Positions 51,346 through 63,474 of a DNA stretch of 64,000 nt are shown here, in pieces (positions within the stretch are counted from its first letter, which is position 1; every line of letters starts with the position of its first letter). Under the pieces are notes generated by a model that did not search any database, had not been told where the DNA came from, and worked only from the letters and a program-made list of their open reading frames with translations. The stretch is from positions 11,059,001 through 11,123,000 of the forward strand of contig CM062199.1 in NCBI GenBank assembly GCA_031216445.1. The letters run 5' to 3'. Origin of the DNA: Lateolabrax maculatus. Taxonomy: Eukaryota; Chordata; Actinopteri; Acropomatiformes; Lateolabracidae. The position numbers were made by a program, and so were the translations under genes.

Positions 51346-51913
51346 GTAAGCATCAGTACAGATCAGATATCAAAAGGCAGTGTCTGTCTGGAAGATTAGA
51401 AGAGCCATCTGTCTGCCATGTGGAAAGCCGAGGATTATCAATAAACTTCACACATTTCTGTATGTGCATGTATCCTTTTGCTAGTGTGTTAGATCCAGAC
51501 ACTGAATATGGAATGCAAATGAGAGACGGAAACAGAAACAAAGAATAAATAACTAAAAGTAATAATAAAAATAACCGCTTTTCCTTTGGTTGACCATATT
51601 CATTTATTTTTGGCTGAAATCCACCCAGCCTAGTGCTCCTGGGGGCTTGATCCTCATACAGCAAAATACACTGACACATTTTAGGGACCAAACACTTCCA
51701 AAAGCATTCATTTTCCAACACAGACAGACACACACACAGAGTCAGGAAATGACTTGTGGCCACACTTAACGCTTAATCAATACATAGCTATCAATCTCTT
51801 TCCTGGCTAATCATTACCTGTATTTACTCGGTTTACTTTCCCCTGTAAAGATCTATACTGCTAATATAACCACAGGGTGAGAGAGCAGAGCAAGGTTAAA
51901 TGAGAGTGAGAGC

Positions 51914-51917
51914 ATCA

Positions 51918-51952
<35 letters not shown>
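51914..51952 (+). repeat. (GAAA)n tract
   Basis: About ten tandem GAAA units, a purine-only tetranucleotide microsatellite. Confidence 0.9.
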
Positions 51953-52129
51953 CACAACAAAAAGAAAATACGAGTGAATTAGAAGTGGTTGACTAGATGG
52001 AAAGTGGATAAAAGTGTCTGTGCACACACACACCCCTTCAAGTAAATTCAAGCTCAATTATTACTTGTCTACACCCTGCCTTGCAGAGTGGACAGCGGAC
52101 AAGCTATTAGGCCTATAACCTGTGGATGA

Positions 52130-52131
<2 letters not shown>

Positions 52132-52163
<32 letters not shown>
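52132..52163 (+). repeat. (CA)n tract
   Basis: Pure run. A shorter one with CGCA units is at 52448-52474. Confidence 0.9.
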
Positions 52164-52167
<4 letters not shown>

Positions 52168-52474
52168 ACTCATATTCATTCACAATTCCTCTCTGGTCAA
52201 GCAAGGTCTTGCAGATGCTTCCAGTCAAGTCATCTTTTCTGCTTGGTGACCAAGGTTACTTTGTCTGATGATGATTCAAATTAAACCCACTGCTCAAATC
52301 ATCTGCGGCTTTTAAATCCACTTTATCTAATATCTGTGCTCTCACATGGAAATCTAGCACATAGCTGATTCATTTATATGTATGAAGGAGAGATCAGACA
52401 GAGACACATGTAGAATTAATTTATCACAAAGGGCAGTGAGGGTGCACACACACACACACACACACGCACGCACA

Positions 52475-52600
52475 CTGTCTTCTATTAAAATACTTGTGAG
52501 GACATTTGAATTATTTAATCTACCTAGATATTCCCTTATTCTTTGTTAAAATGTCTTACTGGTCCTCAGAAAACTCATACATTCATACAACACACAAACA
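52475..52600 (+). repeat. Possible third, decayed copy of the CA-flanked repeat
   Basis: After a CA/CGCA tract the sequence reads ATACTTGTGAGGACATTTG, later TGTCTTACTGGTCCTCAGA. The opening matches 26625 closely, but the CCCTAA-like centre is missing, so membership is tentative. Confidence 0.35.
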
Positions 52601-54149
52601 CTCCTGCTCACACTTTTCTCTCTTCACTCAGGTAGTCAGTGCTTTCATTTCAGCAGGTGGCCTCATATGAAGATCCTCACGCAACCATACAGGTCACCCT
52701 TGCTTTCCTGTGGCCAGCAAGTAATGGCATTGATGGCTGAACACTGGACACCCAGAAAGTAGGGGTTATCTTCCAAAACAACACAAAAAGGGCCAAAAAG
52801 ATGAGAGGGAGAGAGAAAAAACTCAAAAGGGGCCTTGAAAAGTCATTCACCACATGTCCTTGAATGCCTAACTCTCGATTTCTTTACTTTTTATTCATAT
52901 GTCAACCACACTCTGTATCCACCCCCACCAACAGCCTGGCATGCCACATTAATTACTAATGTCTTTCAAGCTTTCATTTCCTCTTTATGAAAGAAATTAC
53001 ATTTGTTTTCCTCATGGAGTCAAGATGACAGGGAAAACAAAGAGAACAGGACAAATTAGAAGTGAGAAAGACTAAAAAGTCTCTTTCAGCTTGTAGAATA
53101 AGAGACAAGCTAATTATTCAAAAACAGAGAAAGTGACAATGAGTTGTCAAATGTCAAAAGAATATAGACCCTCTTGCTTTGATCTTTTTAGCTCTACTGT
53201 CAAGTCGTCCAACACAATATTGCACTGTTTGTCCTCCAAGAGAGGAAAGCTAAGTGAGTCTCTGACATCGCTCCACTGAATAAATTAAGACATGTAATTG
53301 TATAAAAACATTGACATTTTGAAATTAGGACAGTTTGTACTATCAAATTATGTGAATAAAACTCAATTTGTCCTGCGATGACCCTAATTAACACAATGTT
53401 TGTTCTGTCTTGTATCCAACAGGGCAACTCTCAGTGCAACTTTATAGCTCTAGGTTGAAGACTGCGTGATGAAACAAAGATATGTTATTTCTATGGTACC
53501 CGGACCAAAGCCCATTTGTTCCGACTGAAGGCGCAAATCCATACAGGCCGAGCACACACACACAAGTGTTTTCAATTGCTCTGGCTGATTAGACCCCTGG
53601 TCAGGTTGAAGCACTGTGTACTGTGGGTGTGTAAGGGCTTTTATTTTCGTAACACAACTGGGCACTGTAGTTTTCAGCTAACGTTACTCAAACAAGAGTA
53701 AATAAGATAAATTATCCTTCGACTATCACTTTTAGCATTTTACTGTGCTTTAGTGATATGATACTTTTAAATCTGAATAAAAATGTTCTCAAAAACAATT
53801 TCTTTAAAATGTTTAACATTTAAGAGGATAACTTTAACAGAAATAGAGCAAAAAAGCAGATATTAATGTTAAGCAAAAAGGCAACAGCCAATGTTTAATT
53901 ATTTAGCTAAATATCAAAATAGCCTCTCTGTAAAAATTAAGGACTATTTAACATTAGGCCACTTCTCTGTATACCTATTATACTGTATATGACTACTGTT
54001 AGTGGGCTGCATCCAATTTTATTTACCAAAATGTTCAACTTTTAGGCATCGCAGTTGGCCAAGAAAACACTCATATTTGCATTCATATTTATAGATGGGA
54101 ACTGGCAAGACAAGGGCAATAAATGGTGGGTTACATACACACAACTGGG

Positions 54150-54341
54150 AGCCACCCAATATATCCACAGGCATGTCGTGTTGCCCACTGAGCAGCTCAG
54201 GTTGAGACGCTGGGGGTTAAATGTCTTGTTAAATGGCTCCTGATGCAACTTGTGGAAAGGGAGGGGGAAGCATGACTCCTTCAATCTCCTACGCAATGTG
54301 GATATTTGGTCTGAGATTTGAACTTTCAATCTCTTGGCCAT
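54150..54341 (-). repeat. Dispersed tRNA-like repeat interrupted by a MITE
   Basis: CTGGGGGTTAAATGTCTTGTT (about 54210), AAGGGAGGGGGAAGCATGAC and GAGATTTGAACTTTCAATCTC follow the order of a common teleost repeat whose end resembles a reversed B box (GATTCGAACC type). The expected continuation (GGCCATTAG, then a GCCACG...GCTGCC stretch) is found only after 55236, so the MITE at 54342-55235 split it. Confidence 0.5.
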
Positions 54342-55235
54342 TAGGGGTGGGCAGGGTATTTCTGCGATAACGATATTCTTTTTTTTATCAATTCTTTACT
54401 GTTTTTTTGTTTGCAGGCAGTATACAGGAATGCAGTTAACATTTTCATGTTTTTACACAAGTTCTCAGTTTGTAGTAGGTACCTTGTATCCTACATAGCT
54501 GCCTGTCTTTGTCCATCCCTACCTCATCCCTCGCACCATGGTGACCAAAATAAAGTTCCCCACCCACAGATCTCTATAGACAAAAACAAATAAACATATA
54601 ACATATACAGAACGACATTCTTGACAATGACAAAAAAACTATATATTGTATTAATTTCAAGAACATACAATTGCAACAAAATAAGTGTTATAGTTTGTTA
54701 TAGTTTGCTTTTAAATATCAGTAAAAACTAAACAAAAATTATCTCTCATATATATATATATATATTTATTCGAAGCTTCTAACATTGCCATGGTAATCAA
54801 TGTCCACATCAGTCCAGCGGGCCTGGCTATGTCACGTTTCGACTACAACGCAGCCGTGGGAGCTGATCGCACCCGTTGTTGTGATTCCACCAGACACACT
54901 GCAGCGCATTTTCAGAAGAGCATCTCCGTTCAGCTACGCTTAAAATACACCAAGTCTATTTTATGAGGGAAGACGCAGATCACGCTGGGCAGGAAGTCAG
55001 ACACAAGAATGGCATAGAGCATCAGGTAATTTTTCAAAATAAAACATCCTGTGCAAACAGACAAAGAAGAACCTTTAACTACTTGGCCTACTCTGCGTAA
55101 CGGTAGGACATCACTGAGTCAACAAGTCTGAATATCGCCATTATGACAATATGAACCTTTTTTTTTTACTGTATTAAAAATTATACTGGTTTAATCGTGC
55201 ATGATTGTGTACTTGCACGATATGGCACACCCCTA
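54342..55235. mobile_element. Complete hAT-type MITE, 894 bp, with 8-bp TSD
   Basis: The element starts TAGGGGTGGGCAGGGTATTT and ends CGATATGGCACACCCCTA, an imperfect terminal inverted repeat of about 12 bp. TTGGCCAT is repeated exactly at 54334-54341 and 55236-55243, the 8-bp target duplication expected of hAT transposition. Inside are a C-GATAACGATATTC stretch, a (TA)n run (about 54750-54764), a GC-richer middle (54790-54960) and, near the end, AATATCGCC and ACAATATGAACC. No transposase. The clean TSD makes it one of the younger insertions here; it landed in an older dispersed repeat. Confidence 0.85.
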
Positions 55236-55300
55236 TTGGCCATTAGCTTTTTTTTTTTTTTGCCACGAGGCAACCTATGCTGCCAGAAAGCATAATCTCT
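55236..55300. repeat. Right half of the split dispersed repeat
   Basis: After the second TTGGCCAT come TAGC, a 16-base T run (55248-55261 region) and GCCACGAGGCAACCTATGCTG, which continue the repeat interrupted at 54341. Confidence 0.4.
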
Positions 55301-56448
55301 CTGCTTTGATTTAAGGCTCAACACTTTGGATGTGAGAAAAACCTGGCTTCACCCCTCATTCCCTTTCCAAACAACCTCCTGTCCTTTGTTTCTTAGACCC
55401 TCCCTTCCTCAATCCCCTCCAACCCCAAACCATTCCCCCGGCTCTTGCCTTATCCCATTACTCACATCGCCTCCATGATATTCCCATTATATCCCTTCAG
55501 GGTATTCCCAATCCCTGTGGAAAGCGGGCGGTATTCCTGGGATAACAGGGGGTTGACTGGCTGGCTGGCTTCTGCTGGGAATAGGGAATATGCTTCCTTC
55601 CTCTAGAGGGAAGCAGCAAAGGAAACTCCTATCCAGCTTCTCCCTTCATTTATCTCTAGCTTTTTTCATCAGAGAAACGCAAGTGAACAAATGAATGGAC
55701 AGAGGGAAGACTAGAACCGTGATTCTTGCTTCCATTATTCTTCTTCTTCTACCTTCCCTGCTTCTTTCTGGTTTGAGAGGGTGAGATATCACCACCCTTT
55801 GGGGAATCAATTTGTTCTGTTTTTTGTTATTTCTCAGAGGAACAAGGAGTGGCCTCTCTTTCAGTAGACTGTAATTATCTTTCCTTGCTCCTCAACCTCA
55901 CATAGGGTAAGTGCTACTGGCAATAAGGGAGATCTTTCTATCCTTGGAGAAATGAGTGCCAGGGAAGAATAATCCCTGTTCCCCCCTGCAGTTCCTTACT
56001 ATAACTAGTGGGCATCTGCTGTTAGGCATTTAGACAAGAGACACAGGTCATGTTTTAACACTGACTATCAACTTATTTACCTATGACTCAGCTAGTAATG
56101 TGGTTTTTAGTATTTAAAAAAAAAAAAGGACGACATCAATAAATTTCAAAGACTGATAAGACTGATTTGTGGTTTGCGCCTCCAATGACGATTTCTTGCT
56201 GCAATTGTTCTCATCAGATCAGTTGATGTCAAAATTCCTTTTCCTAAGAGTCATCAATAGATTAGATTGAGCAGTGAGCCCTCCTTTCCTCAAGCTATCT
56301 CATTCTCCTTCTTTTCCTTTATCCAAAGTTCCCTCAAGGGAATTTTAAAGTAGGAATCACTGGGGTCCATAATCCCACGGCCTATAAATGGTTACTGGGT
56401 GCTGGATACATGTGGGTCACCTTGTAGGATCACCAAAACAGACAAACA

Positions 56449-56535
56449 CACACACACACGCACACATGCATGCATGCACGCACGCACGCACGCACGCACA
56501 AACACACGCACACACACACACACACCCCCACACAC
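56449..56535 (+). repeat. Compound CA / (CGCA)n microsatellite
   Basis: (CA)n, then ATGCATGCATGC, then five CGCA units, then (CA)n with CCCC interruptions. Alternating purine-pyrimidine throughout, so Z-DNA prone. Confidence 0.9.
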
Positions 56536-56650
56536 ACCCACACAGGGTTTGGGATCACTCTAATCTCCTGGCCTCTAAATGGTTACACTTGACTGCCTAG
56601 ACTCATGGGTCTATTTGTAGGACTTTAGATGAATTCAAAGCCTTGGAAAT

Positions 56651-56651
<1 letters not shown>

Positions 56652-56698
<47 letters not shown>
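56652..56698 (+). repeat. (GT)n tract, about 47 bp
   Basis: A near-pure GT run. Confidence 0.95.
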
Positions 56699-56699
<1 letters not shown>

Positions 56700-58756
56700 T
56701 TGAGTGTGTTATGTTTTACAGAGATGGGAGGGCTATCCCAGTATCATTTTAACAGTATTGCTATGTTAAAGCCAGACATACATACATAAATAAATAAAAT
56801 ATAATATAAAATATTAGTCCTGTACGCTGATGTGTGTGCTCAGGACTGGAATGTATTAATAATTACCAGTGTCAATAAAGTTAAAAAAAACTACTGAACT
56901 ATTCTGACAAAGTATAGTAACCAAGATATTAAACTAATGATGTCATTAAGTAGTGCTTATGTTTTGTGGGATTTCAAAATCCCCATACAAGGAACAACAC
57001 CTGTTTCGCCAAATGGCAGCTTTAATATCCAAAATTGTTTAATAATACTACTAATACATATTAATGGACAAATGTCTGCCTTGACAGTAATATATTCAAT
57101 TCAAGTGTACATGCATTGATGAAAATGTCTTTATTTTTAGAAGTGCATACATCTGTTCTATTCCTACTACTCGTTTCTGGTTTGGTTTGTAATTGTTATT
57201 TTTCTCACAAATATGTCACTTGATTTGTATCCATTGCTGCCAACTACCATTTCCTATTCGCTTAACCCCCTTTTCCAATGCAATGATTTTTCTCTTTTTC
57301 TGCCGTCTGTCATTCCTCAAACCACTCCCCTCCCCTTACAGAGCCTTTCGCCACTCCGCAAGTCCTCCATCCATCTCTCTATTTCCCTGTTTTCTGTAGA
57401 TTTGCCAGTCTAGTTCGTCTTCCCTGGCAGCGTCTTGCCCTTCCTGCTCGCCTCCCTTTTTCCGACCGTCACTTTGGATGGTTTTGGCTTCAAGTGCATC
57501 TGTACCCTTCATCCCAGCACCCTCCCCCCTTCTCGCTGACTCTTCCCCTCGTCGTACCTTACATCGCTTTCCTCTTCACTCTTTTTTCACCCCTTTCCCT
57601 CTCTAAATCAGCAAAGTGGGACTGTCTGACACACAGAGTGGCGAGATAGTAGAAAGACAGAGCGGGCATGTAGAGTCTCTCACACACGCACACACACCAG
57701 GTCAGGTGATATGTCTATTCTTGCAGAATGACAGCTGTCGAAAACTGAACTGTCTCTCACACACTTTCCCCGTACAATATCAATTCCCACCACGTCTGCA
57801 ACTGTGTGTGAGAAGAGCAAGTGTGTGTGTGAGCTGGCTGTGTGTGCTAATATGTGTGTGTGTGTGTGCGTGTGAATGTGAGAGGTGGAGTCATAGAGAA
57901 CATTGTAAGTTTTCATTGGCTATAACATTGCGGCGTGTAATGTTGCGTAGCACAGTGTCAGCCAATCAGAAGATCCTCACACACTCCGATTTATGAATGA
58001 GACGGCATGTATGCAAGGTACACACACACTCAGAGTGAGAATACTCTACAGTGATGTAATACAATCACACAGAGCTGCAGAAGCGCTTGTAACACGACTG
58101 CAGTATGAGCTGAATCTGAAACAGTTCAACAATGTTTCAGCCTAAATCTCTAAATACTGTCAATTACAAATTTCCTAGAAAAAATGTATATAATTGGAAA
58201 AAGTACATTCATTATCTGCAAATGTCAGATACATTTTATGCCAATTAACATATATGCTGTATGGTTTTCAACCTGCCATGACACATGCCTACAGCATGAA
58301 GTGCTTCATTTCAAAGAAAATACATTTAGTGATAAAAGCATAATATGATACCTGCTAATGCATCTAGCTTTCTTTCAAACCCAATGATGCATTTCATATC
58401 AATCATTGCAAAGTAGCTAATGAAGGCACAATAAAATTACAATGTATGTGATGATTTTTATTATTATTACACCTGTAATACCTGCTGATCAATAAAGTCC
58501 TTGTATCATTTTATCAATAACAGCTCACACCCTTTCCCTGGAACTCATATCCTCCAACGGTCTGTGTCCAAACCAGGAACTGAGAACGCCTGATTTGGCT
58601 GACATTGTGTACCAGGGAGTCATTTTGCCTAACCGGTATGTAAAATCATAACTGAAGTGCTGTGTGTCCGGCTGGCTGGCAGAGAGGAGACTGGGAGGGG
58701 AGGAGAGCAGCCAAAAACAATCAAAATATCCTGGTGTGACTTTCTATGAAGGGAGG

Positions 58757-58760
<4 letters not shown>

Positions 58761-58790
<30 letters not shown>
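58761..58790 (+). repeat. (GT)n tract
   Basis: Run of about 30 bp; a short one is also at 57855-57870. Confidence 0.9.
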
Positions 58791-61559
58791 TCCATGTGTG
58801 AGCATACACGCCTTTCTATGAAGTCACTATTTGGCACATTGCTCTTCGGCTCAAATGTGCTTTATTTGTATCAGTGTACTATCATGGGTAAACAGTGCCC
58901 TCTTTGGTTTTAGGAGGAACAGCAACTCAGGGCGAGCCAGGCTGAACAAGCGAAGGCAGCATAACAAGTGTGGAGACAATGAAAGCAGAGAAGTGACACA
59001 GGTTGTTGTTTCATTGAAGTAAAGCAGAATACGACTCAAAAGGAGAAAGGGGAGACATTTTCCCTACAGATTGTACAGAATTACAAAATATTTAGTTTAT
59101 TTTATGACTGAATAAAGTAACTGTCTGCTTATTTATCAACTCAACTGGCCAGCATCATGACTTCACACATTTGATGTGAAGAAGACTGAGGAGTGGTCCC
59201 TCTCATCCAAACAACGTAACCAATCTTTTTAACCTATGCCCACTTTATATTAAACCTTAATCAACAAGGCTTTTGCTATGTAACAGTCTACATGATGTCA
59301 TACAGTATTACATTATATTGATTTAAGTTTAAGTTAATGTTAACGAAAGCTGGCTTCATCCTATTAACATGATCACATAAGATCCTGTGTAACCTTCAAG
59401 GACTAAAAGTTACAACTTTTAAAACTATGAATGAGAATACAGAGTATGTTTTTCAGAAGGATGACATCATCCTGATATTGCAGAGATGCATTCTTTCAAC
59501 AAAAAGCTCTTCCAATTGGCCAAGGCTGCCACCTAGAGGCCAACATAAGAACTGCTACTACATCTCACACCAGGTGATGTCATAGTTTAAGAAAGGAGAA
59601 AAAAAAAGAGTTAGAGGGGGGGATGAAAGAGGGACAGGGGAGGGCAGGGGGTGTGAAAGAGAAAACAGGCAGGAAAGATGAGAGGGAGGGAGAGAAGGTG
59701 ATGTCATGTTTTTACAGCAGTGGAAGCTCTGTCTTTGTCCAAACTCTTTCATTAAGCTCTGCAGATCAACGCTGCGGATCAAAACGACCGACACTGTCAT
59801 CATTTTCAACAGTGTCTTTGTAAGGACATAACATTCGCACTCACACATGATAATGTTCAACCTACTCAAAGTTCTCATGTTCAATCTGGCCAAAGACTAG
59901 GCACTACATCCTCCAGGAGCCCAACTGCATCCTTGTCATCCCCAGACTATTCCTTTCTCTCCAATGCACTCCCAACAATTTCATGCCATTGCAGACAAGT
60001 GCATGGCATTCCATACTTTACCATTGAAAACAATCACCGCCTTACCTGAGTATAATCTCACCTGATTCTGGCCATGACAGACAATTTCTCCGTCCAACAA
60101 TCGCACAGGGAAAAACAATGAGCAAAGATACTCACACACAAAGAAGAAGAGAGAGGGAAACAAACAAAGAGAAATACACAGATAAAAAAGCAAAGAAGTG
60201 GGGACAGAGAGAAAAAAAAAAGTAATTTATCTTTAGCAGTGAGACACTGACCTTTAAAATACTTAGTTGAGAAGGGAGTGAGAGAGAGAGAAAGAGAGAG
60301 ACAACGAGGCTGAAGCAGGGAGAGGGACAGGGAGAGTATTATGACACTTCATCAGCGAAGGATCAAAGCATCTCTGAGCTGCGATAAAAAATCATATTAA
60401 TTGAAGTGGCAAATAACAGAGGGCTCTTTTGCTAAACTGTTACCTGTAGGACACAAAAACACGCATGCGACTAATAAAACCTGCATGCTTGTGAAGGTAC
60501 TTCACTGATAAACATTTAGCCATAAATGTAACCTTTGTCAGCAGCGGCCATGTTATAACTGTGGCATGCTCACAATCTGAATACAACCAGGTGTGAAGAA
60601 AGACAGACACAGACTGATAGTTATGAGACTGTCGCACCTCATCATCGGTCATTAAGGAAACTAATCCTGGTGTAAGTAAGGTAAACACGCACACTGATGC
60701 GAGCAGAGGCACACAAGTACCATTGTCCTAAGAAAACATGAAACACAATCACACCCTCTTGCAAATGCATGTAGTCATGCAAATGATAAGCAAAGGCGAC
60801 CTGAAAGCCATTAAAACAACTGAACTAGTCCAACTGTGACCAATTTTCTTTTGACCCTTGTAAGACTCTACATCGCCTGTGATTCTGCTTTAGTGTAAAG
60901 TGTGTCTCTCACAGGCAGACACACACCAAATCTTTTAGGAACAGAGAAATTCACACCACTATTTGGGAGTGCTTCTGCTGAGCTGAAATCCAACAGAATT
61001 AAACAGCTGTAATATTTCCCCAACACTTTCTGGAAACAGGATCCCTGTGTGGTCACTGCATGGTCCCACTTTAAGCTGAACAAAACAAAAAAAAAAACAA
61101 CAGCTTTTAACAACACTCACTTCTGCCACTGTTCCACTAAATTACAGAGTCGAAATAGATGTAAGGTAAGATAATTAACACACTAAATGTCAAGCCTTGG
61201 TACATTCTTTAACACAGGAAATGCTTCTGTGCCAAGACTGAGGGTGAGAGAAAGCAAAGTAGAGACAGTGTGAGAAAATGAGACAGGTTGTTTCCGAGAT
61301 GAGCCCAAGAGACAGCAAAAACGGTTAAAAACAAAGAAAGGCAGGAAAGGTAAAGAGATCAAGGGTCTAAACTACCAGATGAGAAGGAAAACCGCTGGCC
61401 TGTGTTCATGAGTAAATTGTGTCTCACGTGTGTGTTGGTGAGTGAGTGAGAACATCTGCATTTTTGAAGTGTGTGATTAATATCCTTCTAGAGCTGTGGA
61501 AACCCCATGGTGAGAGAAATGCCTAAGGGGTTAATATTAGATTTCTCTTCTTCTGTCTG

Positions 61560-61606
61560 CCCCCCCCCCCCCCCCCAAACACACACACACACACACACAC
61601 ACACAT
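61560..61606 (+). repeat. Poly-C (17) followed by (CA)n
   Basis: Seventeen Cs at 61560-61576, AAA, then (CA)n to about 61605. Confidence 0.95.
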
Positions 61607-61984
61607 AAAGAGCAAACATTCATACAAACACTACAACTATATATGTATTGGTGCTGAACAACTGATCAGAAATAATCAGGCACAAGAAATACTTTTTCCA
61701 TATGACTGCACACCCACACACACGGAAACTGTTTGACTATCAAACCCAAAAGATTATTTTTAACTGACAAATGCTAAATAATGTAGATCATCTATCTCTG
61801 CCTCACTCTGCTTTGTCTGTGTCGGCCTCTCTCACCTGCACACAATCACACAAATACTTAAGCCCTCATGAAAGACCTCTGGTAATCTACTTCATAATAT
61901 GTCTGGACTCCATGCAAAAGACATGCAAAACTAGCATGAATGGTAGCATTCAACGTAGTCAAGTTTTTTTCTGACAATCTGTAA

Positions 61985-62165
61985 TCTGACACTGGTCAAC
62001 TGAATTGTCTCTGATAAAACATTAAACTATTGATGACAGAGCCTGACTGGCGAGGGTGTACCCCGCTTCTTGCCACATATCAGCTGGGATCGGTTCTAGT
62101 CTTCTTCAACCCGGCGAAAGGATAACCTGGTATAGATAATGGATATATGGATGGATGGATGATGA
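61985..62165 (+). repeat. LINE-type tail copy 2 ending in (ATGG)n
   Basis: GAGGGTGTACCCCGCTTCTTG, CAGCTGGGATCGGTTCTAG and AGGATAACCTGGTATAGATA lead into ATGGATATATGGATGGATGG. This is the 3' part of the repeat also seen at 34570-34740; the ATGG tail marks the end. No coding capacity. Confidence 0.75.
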
Positions 62166-62189
62166 AACTTAACCATGAAGAAGAAGATC

Positions 62190-62525
62190 TCCTAACCTTA
62201 ATGTAGTAGTAATTTTAACCCAAACATTGTTTTTCTAACCTTAATTAGGTACCTATTTTAACCCAAACATTATTTTTCCCTAACTAAGTCGTTTTTTGTG
62301 CCTTAACAAACTAAATCTTAACCAGATCATAAAACGGATTTATTTTCCAACAGTGATTTGTTGCGGTTTTGGAAGACACTGGCAAATGATAGTGTCCCAC
62401 TGATATGGGGCGTCAGAGGTCAGAAAATGCTTATATGTATTGTTTTGGAGGGCAGTTACAGTACCAGCAATATATTTTGCCATTTAATTTGGAGGACTTT
62501 GGATTGTATATTAAATATCATTATT
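62190..62525. repeat. Minisatellite-like repeat with TTAACCCAAACATT units
   Basis: TTTTAACCCAAACATT occurs at 62213-62228 and 62256-62271 (43-bp period), each preceded by a CTAACCTTAAT word, followed by a third partial unit (CTAACTAAG). The sequence then continues as GGTTTTGGAAGACACTGG, TGATAGTGTCCCACTGATAT and GGAGGGCAGTTACAG, a familiar teleost repeat. The 62-codon frame at 62358-62546 belongs to it and is not a gene. Confidence 0.6.
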
Positions 62526-63361
62526 ATAACTTCACACATTGCGTAAGAAGTAATACCCATTGATTGACAAGGACTTAAGGGAACAGATTTTTACAAAAAA
62601 ACTGCTTCCACTAGATTCAACAATGTGACAATTATTGTTTAAAACAGCAACCTACAAGAGAAAAGAAAACGAGAACAAAGATTCTTGAAAATATAATGCC
62701 ACAATCAGCTTTTCATGCTATAATATGTGAAAAACTACTACTCGGCAACACCGGCTTACTTAGTTTGCTTTTTATTTGTCATATTTGGTTACTTGAGCAT
62801 CTAGTTGGCTGCACTCTTCATTTATGTTCCAATATATCAGTATCAAAACAAGATGCATACTAGCATTGGTACTGCAATGAAATAAAAAAAAGAAACATTC
62901 CTCTCAAGATACGGACAATTTCCACCCGGTTCATAAGAATTGGTCGACTCCAAACATGATCCAAACCCTCACATTAACCATTTTTAACCAAATACATTTG
63001 CTTGGACGTCTTTGTTGAGAGCCTGAGAAGTTGAATTCAGGGCAAAACCTCCCACTGGAATAACACACAAGGTACAGTTTACTTACAAAACAAGACTGCC
63101 CCCTTGTGTTTATAATAATAATGACATCAGTTATATAGACACCTAAAATATAATAAAAGATAATTACACAATTCTACCATTTCAGCTGTTCATTAATTTA
63201 CCTATATTCAATCTTTCAGTCTGAAATTGATTCCAACCCTTTATCTTAGTATTATTCTATTAGAAGTAGCATTCTATTAGTATCGTTATTTGTATAATGT
63301 TATTCTCTGAGCTCCAGTTAATGAACTTAATATAAACCACCACAATTAAATAATCTCTTAC

Positions 63362-63474
63362 CAGTCATCTTGTATCCGCTGGCAGCTAGCTGTCCGGCCA
63401 TGTACTCTCCATCTGAGTTGTTATGACTGCAGCCCCACGTTTTCATCCAGATTGTTTGGGTGCCAGGGATCAAA
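63362..63474 (-). CDS. cdkal1: CDKAL1 internal coding exon (first MTTase cysteine)
   Basis: CDKAL1 is a radical-SAM methylthiotransferase that converts t6A37 to ms2t6A37 in tRNA-Lys(UUU), supporting accurate lysine decoding; it is attached to the ER membrane by a C-terminal tail. Read on the minus strand, the exon encodes about 37 residues including WGCSHNNSDGEYMAGQLAA, which I recognise as the start of the N-terminal UPF0004/MTTase domain (about residues 59-96 by the human numbering I recall). The Cys in GCS is the first of three that bind the auxiliary [4Fe-4S] cluster. An AG acceptor lies at 63475-63476 and a strong donor GTAAGAG starts at 63361 and runs downward. The 113 bp consist of 1 nt completing a codon, 37 full codons and 1 nt that starts the next codon. 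Its short size hides it among spurious ORFs. The next coding exon is 37.8 kb downstream on this strand. Identification is by protein recognition from memory, not a database search. Confidence 0.95.

Larger units (their letters stand above)
49700..54040. other. Intron sequence with microsatellites
   Basis: 49800-49900 (CTCCTAATTAATAAATCATT, AATAATTGATGTC) is AT-rich and homeodomain-word-rich. The rest is microsatellites and unique DNA with no gene. Confidence 0.45.
55300..61980. other. Intron sequence with microsatellites
   Basis: Pyrimidine-rich stretches at 55320-55500 and 57300-57600, purine-rich at 59585-59700 and 60200-60340. 60755-60810 holds GCAAATGCATG and an octamer (ATGCAAAT, 60777-60784) followed by GATAAGCAAAGG. 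No gene. Confidence 0.45.

Noticed and set aside
54750..54764. Short (TA)n inside the MITE as a separate feature
   Set aside because: Too short and internal to the annotated element.
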